From positions 1 to 64,000 of the forward strand of contig NZ_RBDY01000033.1 of NCBI RefSeq assembly GCF_003626575.1: 64,000 bases of DNA, given 5' to 3'. Below are positions 16,885 through 25,729 of this stretch, in pieces. Below the pieces are notes generated by a model. That model was not told the origin of the DNA and ran no database searches. It worked only from the letters and a program-made list of their open reading frames with translations. How positions within the stretch are numbered: position 1 is the first letter of the stretch; each line of letters begins with the position of its first letter. This DNA is from Streptomyces radicis (GTDB lineage Bacteria; Actinomycetota; Actinomycetes; Streptomycetales; Streptomycetaceae). The position numbers and the translations under genes were made by a program.

Positions 16885-17076
16885 GTTCAGTCGAGGGCCC
16901 GTGGGGTCCAGTCGCCGAGCCAGTCGGCGGGCTCGTGCGCCGCCGCCCGCGTACCAGGGGCGGCCGAGGTGGAACGACGCGGCGTCGACATCGCCCGTGA
17001 CGACGCTGTCGGTGATGAGGAAGCCCGCCGTCCCGGTCCACGACCAGGTCGGCCGTACGGCGGTGCTACGCGGGGC
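16885..17076 (-). pseudogene. Pectin methylesterase (CE8) C-terminal remnant, frameshifted
   Basis: On the minus strand, reading from ~17076, one frame gives WTGTAGFLITDSVVTGD then FHLGRPWYAGGG, which matches the GFLxTDSxxTGD...HLGRPW region of CE8 pectinesterases. Near 16940 the reading frame has to shift to recover HEPADWLGDWTPRALD and a stop, which resembles the family's C-terminal end. Everything N-terminal, including the catalytic QAVAL and D motifs, is missing. It lies just downstream of the PL1 gene, so an esterase once followed the lyase. Nothing further was recognised in 16830-17139. Confidence 0.7.
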
Positions 17077-17139
17077 GGACGGGGACGGCGGGTGCGGCTC
17101 ATGGCTGGGTCGGTCCTTCCCGGCTCGCTGCCTCCCGGC

Positions 17140-18144
17140 TCACAGGCCGATGGACGACTGGGGGCCCGCGCCCTCGCCGACGATGTCGGGGACCTCGCTC
17201 GCCGGGTCGAGGGTGTAGGAGTAGTGGTCGCGGGGGTCGAACGTCGTCCCGCCTTCCTCCCTGCGGCCCTCGCAGTCGACGAGGATGCTGCCGGTCTCGG
17301 TCAACGTGGCGGTGGAGTCCCGGTAGTAGGGGTCCTGGACGTTGTCGAAGTAGCCGTTCTCGATGACGGCGCGCGTCCGGCCCCTTGAGTAGTTGCCGTA
17401 GCCGGTGATGTCCTGCATGTGGTTGTTGTAGAGGTGGGCTAGGGCGACGTTGTCGATGCTGGGGTTGCGCGCGTTGGTGTCGCGGATCCAGTTGTGGTGG
17501 ATGGTGATGCGGGCGGTGACGTTGTCGGTCCAGCCGATGCCGAAGGACTTGTTGCCCTCGTTGAGGATGTTCCAGGACACGGTGAGGTCGGTGGTGTCCT
17601 CGCGGCTGTCGATGAGGCCGTCGTTCATCCGCTCGATGCGGTTGTGGTCGATCCAGACGTGGTCCGCGCCGTCCAGCTGGATGCCGTCGTAGTCGTAGGC
17701 GTCGTCGTCCGGGTCGTCGTCGGGCATGCGGGTGTCGCGGATCGTGAGGTTGCGGATGATGACGTTGGAGACCTCGTTGAGGAAGAAGCCTCCGCCGACG
17801 ATGTGGCCCTGGGTGCCGACGCCGATGATCGTCTTGTTCGAGGCGACGCGGATCTCGTGCCCGAACGGGTTGACGTCGATCGTCCCCGCGACCCTGATGA
17901 CATACGGCTCGGACGCGGTGGCGTAGCGGTTGAGGTCGGCGAAGGTGCTGACGGTGACCGTGCTTCCCGCGGCGCCGCCCGTGGTGCCGCCGTCGGTGGA
18001 CGCGAACCCCTCGGGCGCGTCCGCGAACGCCGGTGCGGCGGGGGCGGGTTCGGCGGCCGCGGGGACGGTCAGCGGCGAGGCGCTCAGGGCGACCGCCGTC
18101 GCGGCGATCACCCAACGGCGGTGCCTCACGGTTGTCTTGGCCAT
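17140..18144 (-). CDS. Secreted pectate lyase, polysaccharide lyase family 1
   Basis: A 334-aa exported calcium-dependent pectate lyase. The signal peptide includes RRWVIAATAVALSASPLTVPAAA. The beta-helix core has PL1 landmarks: NPFGHEIRVASNKTIIGVG, NVIIRNLTIRD, the calcium-binding YDGIQLDGADHVWIDHN segment, and DGLIDSREDTTDLTVSWN. The C-terminal HNWIRDTNARNPSIDNVALAHLYNNH holds the region of the catalytic Arg. ATG start with GGAG 7-10 nt upstream. The promoter is bracketed by two identical-type operators, so a LacI-family regulator is expected; the only nearby one is a remnant. Confidence 0.93.
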   Translation of the reverse strand: MAKTTVRHRRWVIAATAVALSASPLTVPAAAEPAPAAPAFADAPEGFASTDGGTTGGAAGSTVTVSTFADLNRYATASEPYVIRVAGTIDVNPFGHEIRVASNKTIIGVGTQGHIVGGGFFLNEVSNVIIRNLTIRDTRMPDDDPDDDAYDYDGIQLDGADHVWIDHNRIERMNDGLIDSREDTTDLTVSWNILNEGNKSFGIGWTDNVTARITIHHNWIRDTNARNPSIDNVALAHLYNNHMQDITGYGNYSRGRTRAVIENGYFDNVQDPYYRDSTATLTETGSILVDCEGRREEGGTTFDPRDHYSYTLDPASEVPDIVGEGAGPQSSIGL

Positions 18145-18194
18145 GGACTTCTCCGAATGCTGTGGGGGGGTGTGAGCTGAGGCGGCTCATGCCT

Positions 18195-18305
18195 CGAAAA
18201 TTTCGAAGTTCAGCTCGGCGGAGAGCCGGGCATTGAAACGTTAAATGCGGGCCGGTGACCCGTCAATGGAGCGCGCAGCAACGCGATATGAGATCGAAAT
18301 TTTCG
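18195..18305 (-). promoter_or_regulatory. PL1 promoter flanked by two CGAAANTTTCG operators exactly 100 bp apart
   Basis: CGAAAATTTCG (18195-18205) and CGAAATTTTCG (18295-18305) are both perfect instances of an 11-bp palindrome used by sugar-responsive LacI-type regulators of Streptomyces xylanase genes (recalled). Between them the minus strand has TTGACG (18261-18266), a 17-bp spacer and TAACGT (18238-18243). The operators would lie near -70 and +30, a layout suited to repression by DNA looping. Confidence 0.75.
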
Positions 18306-18337
18306 AAGTCCCGGGCGGGGCTTCCCCGTTGTGCCCG

Positions 18338-19093
18338 TCAGAGGGCGCGGCGCAGCAGGTCGAGCAGCGCGGCCCAGTGGCGTTCGGCGGCCTCGGCGTC
18401 GTAGGAGGACGTGTCGGCCTGCGTGAACCCGTGCGCGGCGCCGGGGTAGACCTCGGCGCGGTGGCGCACGCCCGCCGCGGTCAGGGCGCGGCCGAGCCGG
18501 TCGATCTGCTCGGGCGGCAGGGCGGCGTCCTGGTCGGCGTGCCCGAAGTAGAGCTCGGCGGTGATCTGTTCGGCGAGCAGGTGCGGGCTCTCCCGCGCCT
18601 CGCCCGCCAGGAACGCGCCATGGAAGCCCGCCATCGCCACGACCCGCTCGGGATAGGTGCCGGCGGTGCGCAGCGCGAGTGCCGCGCCCATGCAGTAGCC
18701 GGTCACCCCGACGTCCTCGCCCGCGGTCAGCGGCGAGGCGGCGAGCCAGTCCAGATAGGCGCCCGCGTCGCGCATCGCCGCCTCGGGCGTCAGGGCCGCC
18801 ATGGCGGGGCGCAGGCGCTCGATGATCTCGGAGCGCTCCTCGGCGCCCATGAACGCGGGCAGCTCCACCACGGGCGCCCGGCCGTGCCGGTGGAGGACGT
18901 TGGGCAGCAGGACCGTGTACCCGGCCGAGGCGAGCCGGTCCGCCATGCCCCGCAGATGCGGACGCGGCCCGAACGCGTCCATGTACATCAGGACGCCGGG
19001 GTGCGGCGCGCCGTCGTCGGGGTGGGTCAGATAGGCGTCGGCGGTGCCGTCGGGGGTGGCGATGTCGACGGACGATCCGTGCACGGCGGTCAT
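18338..19093 (-). CDS. Dienelactone hydrolase-family alpha/beta hydrolase
   Basis: A 251-aa cytoplasmic hydrolase. The nucleophile is Cys134 in GVTGYCMGAALAL, the family's GxCxG elbow; the Asp is in FGHADQDAALP and the His in GAAHGF. These three are the catalytic triad of carboxymethylenebutenolidase. Length is normal. ATG start with GGAG upstream. Many actinomycete members act on unknown lactones or esters, and no aromatic-degradation genes are nearby, so the substrate is not assigned. Upstream and downstream genes are separately transcribed or unrelated. Confidence 0.85.
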   Translation of the reverse strand: MTAVHGSSVDIATPDGTADAYLTHPDDGAPHPGVLMYMDAFGPRPHLRGMADRLASAGYTVLLPNVLHRHGRAPVVELPAFMGAEERSEIIERLRPAMAALTPEAAMRDAGAYLDWLAASPLTAGEDVGVTGYCMGAALALRTAGTYPERVVAMAGFHGAFLAGEARESPHLLAEQITAELYFGHADQDAALPPEQIDRLGRALTAAGVRHRAEVYPGAAHGFTQADTSSYDAEAAERHWAALLDLLRRAL

Positions 19094-19187
19094 GGGGAAC
19101 GCTCCGGTCTCGTGGCGGGGGCGGCGCTGGTCGGGCCACCACCGTACGACCCGCGCGCCGCCCCACGTCGCCACGCGCTCCGCGCCG

Positions 19188-21698
19188 TCAGCCGCCGCTC
19201 CGCGGCGGGTGCGCGGGCGGGGGCGGCACCGGGGGCGGCGCGGCGGGCATCGGCGGGATCGTCGGCGCGGGCGGGGGCGAGGGCGGGGGCGAGGGCGGGG
19301 GCCCGGGGTCGCCCGTGGCCCGGCCGCGAAGGGAGAAGCGGCGGCCCATGCGTTCGAACGCGCCCCTGCGGCAGAACGCCCTGAACTCCTCCGCGCGGCG
19401 GGCGTTCGCCTCCCCGAGCACACCGCGCACCGCGGCGAGGTCCGCGCCCGAGAGATCGCGGACGGCCGGGGAGAGCACCTGGTCGAGCAGCGCGGCGCAG
19501 GTCTCCCGCCAGGCGGCGCCCGCGTCCTGGTAGGAGTTCCAGGCGGCGAAGCAGCGGGCGACATAGGCGGGCGAGCCGCGCAGCCGCTCGCGGACCCGCC
19601 CGGAGGCCGCGGCCTCGCGGTAGGCCGCGAGCAGCTCGCGGTCGTCGCTGTGGATGAGCGCGAACAGCTCGTCGTCCTGGCTGTCCTCGGCCAGCACGCG
19701 GTGCGCCACCGCGAGGAACGCCCGTCCGAGCACGGCGGGTTCGACGGGCGCGGCGGCCGCCCTGCGTTCGCGCGCCTCCTCGACCCAGCCGGGGGGCGCC
19801 GTTCCGGCCTCCAGGTCGCGGGCGAACGTCAGCAGCCGCAGCGCGCCCCGCGCGCGGGCGTCGAGGTCGAGGGAGAAGTGGCGCAGCAGGTGCGCGGCGA
19901 GCTCAGGAACGTCCGGGTCGGCGGCGTGCCCGTCGAGCGCGGCGCGCACCAGCTCCGCCCAGGTGCCCGCGGCGCGGTGCGGGTCGGAGCCCGTCTGGGC
20001 GAGCAGCCGCACCGCCTCGGCGGCGCCGAGTCGTTCGCCCCGCCACACCAGGCGGACCGCGGTCCGCAGCACGGCCGGGTCGTCGACCGGTGAGACGCGT
20101 CCGGCGCGCAGCAGGGCGTTGGCCGCGGCGACCCGGTCGCCCCCAGTGCCGCGGGGCGCGGCGCACATCCGCAGGTGCGGCAGCGTCTGGCTCTCGGGGA
20201 AGCGGAGGGCGACCCGGGCGAGCGTCGCGGCCGCGGCAGCGGGCTCGGTCCTGGCCCGCTCCTCGAGCTCGCCGAGCAGCGGGACCCTCAGGTCGAACGA
20301 GTCCTCGACGGTGCGGCGCACGGCGGGTGTCCAGACGGCGTCGGGCGCGGCGAGCAGGGCGGGGGCGAGGCGGCGCGCGACCGCGGGCAGCAGGTCGGCG
20401 CAGTCCACGCCGATGAGCCCGGCGACGCCGACCAGCTCGACCGTCCGCACCTCGTCGTGCCCGGCGTCGGCGATGCCCGCGCGCAGCCCGGTGGCGAGCT
20501 CGGCCGCCAGGGCGCCGGTCCTTCCTTCGTCGGGGGCGGCCTCGTGCAGCGCGTCGAGGACGGCGGCGAGCGAGCCGCCCGGCGCGCGGACGGCGTCGGG
20601 CAGCACGAGGGTGGCGAGCGAGGAGATCGCGGGGGCGCGCAGCCGGGGCGCGAGGCGCGGCAGCAGCCGGATGAGGGCGGCCGTCGCGGCGGCGCCCCGG
20701 TGTGCGGTGGGCTCGCCGAGCGCGGCGACGAGGCGGCGCAGCCGGTCGGCGTCCAGCGCGTCCACGTGGTCGGCGGCCCACTCGGCCGCGGCCGTCCTGC
20801 CGTCGGTGTCGACCTCGATCCCGGCGGCGAGGGCGAGGGCGGCGAGCGGCCCGGCCGCGAAGTCGCCGCCCGGCAGCGCCGCGGCCTCGTCGAACAGCCG
20901 GGGCGCGGCGCCCCGCCACACGAGCGCCGCGGTGCGCGCCCAGGTGTCGTCGACGGGCGCGGCTGCGGCGCTCCCCGTCGCGTCGTGCACCCTGAGGCGG
21001 TGCCGGTGGCCGGTCAGCGCGCGGGCGTGCTCGGGCAGCGCGCCGACGATCCGCTGGGGCGCGTCGGACGGTCGCCCGGCGTAGGTGGTGAACGTCAGCC
21101 GCTGGGCGCGCGGGCGCGGCAGCGCCGCGGTGGCCAGCGCGATCCACCGGGCCACGTCGCCGCTGCCGCGCTCGACGACGACGACCCGTGGCGCGTCCTC
21201 GTCCTCGCTGGCCCTGCGCACGTCGGCGAAGAACGCGGGCAGCCAGGTGGCGCGCGAGGCGGCGAACCTGGCCAGCGTGTCCACGCCGAAGCCCGCGGGC
21301 GGCGGGGCGCCGAGCGGGTCGGGCGCCCCGGTGGGCGGCGCGGCCTTCGTCCACCAGGGGGCGTCCCAGGCCGCCACCGGCGGTGCCTCGCCCGGCAGTT
21401 GGGCGCCGGGCGGCAGATGGACGGCGTGCGCGTGGTACCGGTCGGCGCCCGCGCGGACCGCGCGGACCAGCAGCCGCCCGCCGTCGGGGAGCAGGCTGTG
21501 GCTGAACGCGACGGGCTCGGCGGCCAGGTCGGCGGTGGTGGGCCGCGCGGGCGCGTCGGCGCGCGGCACGTAGGAGACGAGCCGCTCGGCCTCGCGCACC
21601 GCGTCGTCCGGCACGCCGGGCGAGGCCGCGACGAGGCGGAAGCCGGTCCCGTCGGGCGCGGGCAGGGCCGAGGTCCAGTGCAGCTGCGCCAGGCTCAT
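19188..21698 (-). CDS. GTPase-associated protein 1 (GAP1)-type protein, orphan
   Basis: An 836-aa soluble protein. The first ~140 residues start LAQLHWTSA and include SYVPRADAP and VAFSHSLLPDGGRLLVRAV, matching the GAP1 N-terminal domain as I recall it; an alpha-helical middle region and C-terminal domain follow. Computational work has placed GAP1 proteins beside paired TRAFAC-type GTPases and vWA proteins in nucleotide-dependent conflict systems of multicellular bacteria. No such GTPase is in this window; neighbours are a hydrolase and a SpoIIE phosphatase. The last ~40 residues are Pro repeats (PPPSPPPSPPPAP) encoded by a GC-rich minisatellite. Start: ATG after AGGGAG; an upstream in-frame ATG lacks one. 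Confidence 0.7.
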   Translation of the reverse strand: MSLAQLHWTSALPAPDGTGFRLVAASPGVPDDAVREAERLVSYVPRADAPARPTTADLAAEPVAFSHSLLPDGGRLLVRAVRAGADRYHAHAVHLPPGAQLPGEAPPVAAWDAPWWTKAAPPTGAPDPLGAPPPAGFGVDTLARFAASRATWLPAFFADVRRASEDEDAPRVVVVERGSGDVARWIALATAALPRPRAQRLTFTTYAGRPSDAPQRIVGALPEHARALTGHRHRLRVHDATGSAAAAPVDDTWARTAALVWRGAAPRLFDEAAALPGGDFAAGPLAALALAAGIEVDTDGRTAAAEWAADHVDALDADRLRRLVAALGEPTAHRGAAATAALIRLLPRLAPRLRAPAISSLATLVLPDAVRAPGGSLAAVLDALHEAAPDEGRTGALAAELATGLRAGIADAGHDEVRTVELVGVAGLIGVDCADLLPAVARRLAPALLAAPDAVWTPAVRRTVEDSFDLRVPLLGELEERARTEPAAAAATLARVALRFPESQTLPHLRMCAAPRGTGGDRVAAANALLRAGRVSPVDDPAVLRTAVRLVWRGERLGAAEAVRLLAQTGSDPHRAAGTWAELVRAALDGHAADPDVPELAAHLLRHFSLDLDARARGALRLLTFARDLEAGTAPPGWVEEARERRAAAAPVEPAVLGRAFLAVAHRVLAEDSQDDELFALIHSDDRELLAAYREAAASGRVRERLRGSPAYVARCFAAWNSYQDAGAAWRETCAALLDQVLSPAVRDLSGADLAAVRGVLGEANARRAEEFRAFCRRGAFERMGRRFSLRGRATGDPGPPPSPPPSPPPAPTIPPMPAAPPPVPPPPAHPPRSGG

Positions 21699-21868
21699 CG
21701 ACCACTCCCTCACTCGGCGAGCCACCCGTGCCACCGCGCGCACCGAGGCGGAGGCGGCGCCAACGGCCCTCCGTACGCGCCGTTTTCGGCTTCCCCTGGC
21801 TCAACGCCGTACGTTATCGCAGCTCTTGGGCGACGGCGCGCGGACCGGGCCCCCGGGGGGCGGAGCGG

Positions 21869-23095
21869 TCAGTCCACGACGGCGAGGTGGTCGGCGGCGC
21901 CGCCGCGCCACTCGATCATGAAGAGCGTGGCATCGTCGCTCGTGTGCCCGCCCCGTTCGCGCTTGAGCGTGTGGGAGAGCCGCCGCAGGTCCGCCCTGAG
22001 CCCGTCCGACGGGCGCCGCCCCAGGCGGTCGATGCAGTGGATGAGGCGTTCCTCGCCGAACGTCGTGCCGCCCGAGACATGCTCCTCGATGATGCCGTCG
22101 CTGAAGCACAGCACCCGGTCCCCGGGCCTGAGGTTGTACTCGCTGACGCGCGGCGCCTTGCCGCCGAAGCCGACGGGCAGCGTGGTCGCGCTCTCCAACT
22201 GCCCCACGACGCGGCCCTCCTGGATGAGCAACGGGGCGGGGTGCCCCGCGTTGACCAGCTCCATCCGCCCCGTGGTGATGTTGAGGTGCATCAGCTGGGC
22301 GGTGACGAAGTGGTCGGGCCCGAACTGCCGGGAGATGGCGTCGTCCATGAACCCGTACTTCTCGGCCAGGCTGACGAACACGCGCCTGGCGTGCCGGTAG
22401 GCGCCGATGGCCACGGCGGCCATCGTGGCGGCGTCGAGGCCGTGGCCCATCGCGTCGATCACGGCCACGTGCAGGATGGTGTCGTTGAGGGCGTAGTCGA
22501 AGCTGTCGCCCGCGACGCGGTAGGCGGGCTCGAGGATGCCGGCCACCGCGACCTGGGGGACGGTCATCGAGAGCGGGGGCAGCAGGCCCCACTGGATCTC
22601 CGCGGACACGCTCATCGGCTCGCGGCGTCTGGCCCTGAAGAACTGGTCGGTGTAGGCGTTCTTGGTGACGATCATGTCGGCGACCAGGCCGCCGAGCCGC
22701 CGCAGCAGGCGCCGGTCGTCGTCGTGGACGGTGTCAAGGGTGAGGCTCATCACGCCCACCTGGTCGCTGCCGTCGAGGAGCGGCAGGTACATCCGCACGC
22801 CCGAGGGGTGCTGCGGCACCTCGACGACCTCGCCGCGCAGGAAGGACCGCCAGGCCGGTGAGTCGGCCACCGGCTCGGGCTGGCCGACCACCAGGCCCCT
22901 GCCGGGGAGCGGCACCAGCGTCTCCTGCGCGTAGTCCTGGAGCAGGATGGAGACGTCGCGGCCGCCCATCCGCCCGACCTCCTCGGCCACGAGCGGGGCG
23001 ATCAGCTGCGGCGGCATCTGCCGCACCCGGTCGAGCAGCAGGCCGAGCAGCCGCTCGCCGTACCCCTCCGACCGGTCCACGTTCTCGTCGTCCAT
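21869..23095 (-). CDS. GAF-SpoIIE (PP2C-type) serine phosphatase
   Basis: A 408-aa cytoplasmic protein phosphatase. Residues ~25-160 form a GAF-like sensor; ~185-400 form a SpoIIE/RsbU domain with metal-binding acidic residues in AGDSFDYAL, VIDAMGHGLDA and CFSDGIIEEH and the NAGHPAPLL segment. Such enzymes dephosphorylate anti-anti-sigma factors and feed stress or developmental sigma factors. No membrane segment and no kinase domain are present. The 170-nt gap to the GAP1 gene and the 284-nt region upstream (23096-23379), shared with the divergent peroxidase, show no clear operator. Confidence 0.88.
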   Translation of the reverse strand: MDDENVDRSEGYGERLLGLLLDRVRQMPPQLIAPLVAEEVGRMGGRDVSILLQDYAQETLVPLPGRGLVVGQPEPVADSPAWRSFLRGEVVEVPQHPSGVRMYLPLLDGSDQVGVMSLTLDTVHDDDRRLLRRLGGLVADMIVTKNAYTDQFFRARRREPMSVSAEIQWGLLPPLSMTVPQVAVAGILEPAYRVAGDSFDYALNDTILHVAVIDAMGHGLDAATMAAVAIGAYRHARRVFVSLAEKYGFMDDAISRQFGPDHFVTAQLMHLNITTGRMELVNAGHPAPLLIQEGRVVGQLESATTLPVGFGGKAPRVSEYNLRPGDRVLCFSDGIIEEHVSGGTTFGEERLIHCIDRLGRRPSDGLRADLRRLSHTLKRERGGHTSDDATLFMIEWRGGAADHLAVVD

Positions 23096-23379
23096 ACCCC
23101 GGCCTCCTCGCCGCCCTCGCCACGGTCACCTCCCGTGGACCATCCGGCACAACGTGACCCGGGAGGGCCGCCGATCGGCGCATTACGCCGCGCGCGGCAT
23201 GTCGGCGCGCGCCGTCCGCGTCGCGGAGGAAGGGCGGTGCGCACGACGTAGCGTTTGGCCGCTCGGCGTGCTGCTCGCCCGTCCCGCGCGTTCGTCCGCG
23301 CACGGCCACGACCAAGGGCCGCGGCTCCGCGTCCCCGCACGCCCACGCGTTCCCCACCCCGGAGAGAGGAAAGGAATCC

Positions 23380-24939
23380 ATGACGTCAGAGGTCGTCGAG
23401 AAGACCCAGGCCCACCCCGACGGACACGTGCGGGACGCGGGCCAGGTGGCGGTCGACATGGCGGGGGCCGGCAAGGAGCTCGGGCTGCCCACCTCCACGA
23501 TCCGCAACCACGCCTATGTCATCCGCGGCATGGGCTATGTGCCGGAATCGCGCCTGTCCACCGGGCTGTTCGGGAGGATGTTCCGCCGTCTTGACGCCTA
23601 CATCCCCGACGAGGCGCGCATCGAGGCCGTCGCCGGGCTGATGAGCGAGCCCTCGGGCGCCGCGTTGGACGGCAAGATCCCGGCCGGGTACACCTATCTC
23701 GGGCAGTTCATCGACCACGACATCACCTTCGACCCGGCCTCGAGCCTCCAGCGGCAGAACGACCCCGACGCGCTCACCAACTTCCGCACGCCGCGCTTCG
23801 ACCTGGACTCGGTCTACGGGCGCGGTCCTGCCGACCAGCCCTATCTGTACCGGAAGCCGACGAGTGAGGCGCCGCCGCACTTCGACATCGGCAGGGTGAC
23901 CGGCTCTGACGACGAGATGGACCTGCCGCGGGCCCGCGGCATCGCCCTGATCGGCGACCCGCGGAACGACGAGAACGTCATCATCAGCCAACTTCAGCTC
24001 ACCTTCATGCTGTTCCACAACAAGGTGTGCGACTGGCTGACCGAGAACGGCGGGCAGAACTACCTGCGGCACCGCAGGGGCAACGAGGAGGTCTTCGACT
24101 GCGCGCAGCGGCTCGTGCGGTGGCACTACCAGTGGATCGTCATCCATGACTTCCTCAGGCAGATCGTCGACCCCGACACCTACGAGGACGTGCTGTACCG
24201 GGAGCCGCTGACGCGCGGCGGCGACGCGGTCGAGCGGGTCAGGCTGCGCTTCTTCTCCTGGGACGGCCAGATCTTCATGCCGATCGAGTTCGCGGTCGCG
24301 GCCTACCGCTTCGGCCACTCCCTGGTGCGCGGGAGATACCGGCTCAACGAGAACGTCGCGAAGCCCATCTTCACCCAGGAGTCGGTGATCGGCCCCGGCG
24401 ACGAGGAGAAGCACCTCGGCGGCTTCCGGCCCCTGCCGCGCGGCTGGCAGATCGAGTGGGGGCGCTTCTTCAACCTGAACGGGCCCGAGCATCTCCAACT
24501 GGTGCGCAGGATCGATCGTTTCCTGGCCACGCCGCTGCTGTGCCTGCCTCCCGAGCTCGCGGGCGGCGTGCGCGTCAACCTCGCGCAGCGCAATCTCGCC
24601 CGCGGCGCCAGGCTCGGGCTGCCCGCCGGGCAGGAGGTGGCGCTGGCGATGGGCATCGAGCCGCTTGGCGACGCGGAACTCGACCTGCCGGGCAACGGGC
24701 CCTCGCCCCTGTGGTACTACGTGCTGCGCGAGGCCGAGCTGCGCAACGGCGGCCTGACGCTCGGACCGGTCGGCTCCCGCATCGTCGCCGAGGTGTTCTG
24801 CGGGATGCTGCTCGCCGATCCGTCGTCCTACCTGTCCAACGCCCCCGGCTGGCGCCCCGTGCTGCCGGGCGACAACTGGGGCGACTTCACCATGGCGCAC
24901 CTCATCACGTTCACGGGGTTCGGTCTCCGGGCGTCATGA
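23380..24939 (+). CDS. Animal-type haem peroxidase (peroxidase-cyclooxygenase superfamily)
   Basis: A 519-aa protein without a signal peptide. The distal side has GQFIDHDITFD, whose His and Asp match the distal His and calcium-binding Asp of the family; the proximal haem ligand is the His of AAYRFGHSLVRGRYRLN, and RTPRFDLDSVYG is a family landmark. Bacterial members oxidise halides or organic donors with hydrogen peroxide; the substrate is unknown. ATG start after GAGAGGAAAGG. It is convergent with the mau-like operon with a 34-nt gap. A link between peroxidase and that operon is possible but unsupported. Confidence 0.85.
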   Translation: MTSEVVEKTQAHPDGHVRDAGQVAVDMAGAGKELGLPTSTIRNHAYVIRGMGYVPESRLSTGLFGRMFRRLDAYIPDEARIEAVAGLMSEPSGAALDGKIPAGYTYLGQFIDHDITFDPASSLQRQNDPDALTNFRTPRFDLDSVYGRGPADQPYLYRKPTSEAPPHFDIGRVTGSDDEMDLPRARGIALIGDPRNDENVIISQLQLTFMLFHNKVCDWLTENGGQNYLRHRRGNEEVFDCAQRLVRWHYQWIVIHDFLRQIVDPDTYEDVLYREPLTRGGDAVERVRLRFFSWDGQIFMPIEFAVAAYRFGHSLVRGRYRLNENVAKPIFTQESVIGPGDEEKHLGGFRPLPRGWQIEWGRFFNLNGPEHLQLVRRIDRFLATPLLCLPPELAGGVRVNLAQRNLARGARLGLPAGQEVALAMGIEPLGDAELDLPGNGPSPLWYYVLREAELRNGGLTLGPVGSRIVAEVFCGMLLADPSSYLSNAPGWRPVLPGDNWGDFTMAHLITFTGFGLRAS

Positions 24940-24973
24940 TCACGCGCGTCGTCACGGGCGAGGGCTCGGCCGC

Positions 24974-25489
24974 CTACCCGCGCAGTGCGAGCAGGGTCAG
25001 GGCGCAGGCCAGCGCCGTTCCGCCGCCGACCGAGAGCAGGGTCAGCCGGTCGAGCAGCCGGTCGTCCCACTCCTCGCCCGTGCCGGACGCGAACCGCAGC
25101 GCCGGGGTGGCCGCCCGGCCCAGCGCGAAGCCGACGCCGGTCAGCAGCGCCGCACCCGCGTCGTTGGCGAGCAGCACCGCGACCGCGGCGGCGTAGGGCA
25201 GGCTCGCCGACACATAGGTCCGCACGCCCGTGCCCAGCTCGAAGCCGAACTGGAGGGCGCCGCGCACCAGATCGCGTTGCAGGACGTCCTGCGGCACCTG
25301 GCGCGCGTTCTGCGGCAGGCGCAGCGCGATCAGGCCCGCGTCGCGCGCCACGCCGAGCAGCGCGACGCCGATCGCGGCGGGCGCCCGCCAGCCCTCGGGT
25401 ACGGGCGTGACAAGGCCCGAGGCGAGCCACAGGACCGTGGCCGACAGGGCGCCGCCGAGCAGCAGTCCCGCCGTGAAGACCCCGAGCAC
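24974..25489 (-). CDS. Polytopic membrane protein closing the mau-like operon, possibly MauF-like
   Basis: A 171-aa hydrophobic protein with about four or five membrane segments. The stretch ALQFGFELGTGVRTYVSASLPYAA loosely resembles the CcdA/MauF family of thiol-electron carriers, but no Cys pair is visible, so this label is tentative. The GTG start at 25489 has no Shine-Dalgarno. The upstream in-frame codons back to the TGA at 25553 have poor G/C third positions and no start codon, so they look non-coding. Last gene of the operon. Confidence 0.6.
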   Translation of the reverse strand: MLGVFTAGLLLGGALSATVLWLASGLVTPVPEGWRAPAAIGVALLGVARDAGLIALRLPQNARQVPQDVLQRDLVRGALQFGFELGTGVRTYVSASLPYAAAVAVLLANDAGAALLTGVGFALGRAATPALRFASGTGEEWDDRLLDRLTLLSVGGGTALACALTLLALRG

Positions 25490-25552
25490 GGTGGTCTGTC
25501 GATGTACCGCCCGCCAACCTGGCGAGGCAAGCGCGTGCGCGCTGTTGCGCGT

Positions 25553-25729
25553 TCAAACGGATCCGGAGAGCGAGTACCCGGCGAGCCCGCCGATGATCGC
25601 CCAGGTGAGGATGGGGGCGTACCAGGCGGCGGCGACGGCGCCGCAGACGAGCGCGAGCACCGGCACCGCCGGGTCCGTCAGGCGGCCGCGCCACACGGGC
25701 CAGGCCGCGCCCGTTCGCGCGTCGGCCAC
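25553..25729 (-). CDS. 58-aa single-span membrane protein coupled to the Cys-rich gene
   Basis: A short gene whose GTG start shares its first G with the TAG stop of the upstream gene (TAGTG). After a basic, Trp-containing N-terminus (ADARTGAAWPVWRGRLTD) there is one or two hydrophobic spans (VPVLALVCGAVAAAWYAP, ILTWAIIGGLAGYSL). G/C third-position bias is strong throughout and ends at the TGA, supporting real coding. Function unknown; translational coupling places it in the mau-like operon, perhaps as a membrane anchor or assembly factor. Confidence 0.65.
   Translation of the reverse strand: MADARTGAAWPVWRGRLTDPAVPVLALVCGAVAAAWYAPILTWAIIGGLAGYSLSGSV

Noticed and set aside
25490..25555. In-frame TGA between the 58-aa protein and the downstream membrane protein, near sel genes: possible selenocysteine read-through
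   Set aside because: The 21 codons after the TGA have weak G/C third positions (CTT, CCA, GGT, GTA, CAT, CGA), no Cys/Sec-type motif surrounds the UGA, and the downstream gene has its own GTG.
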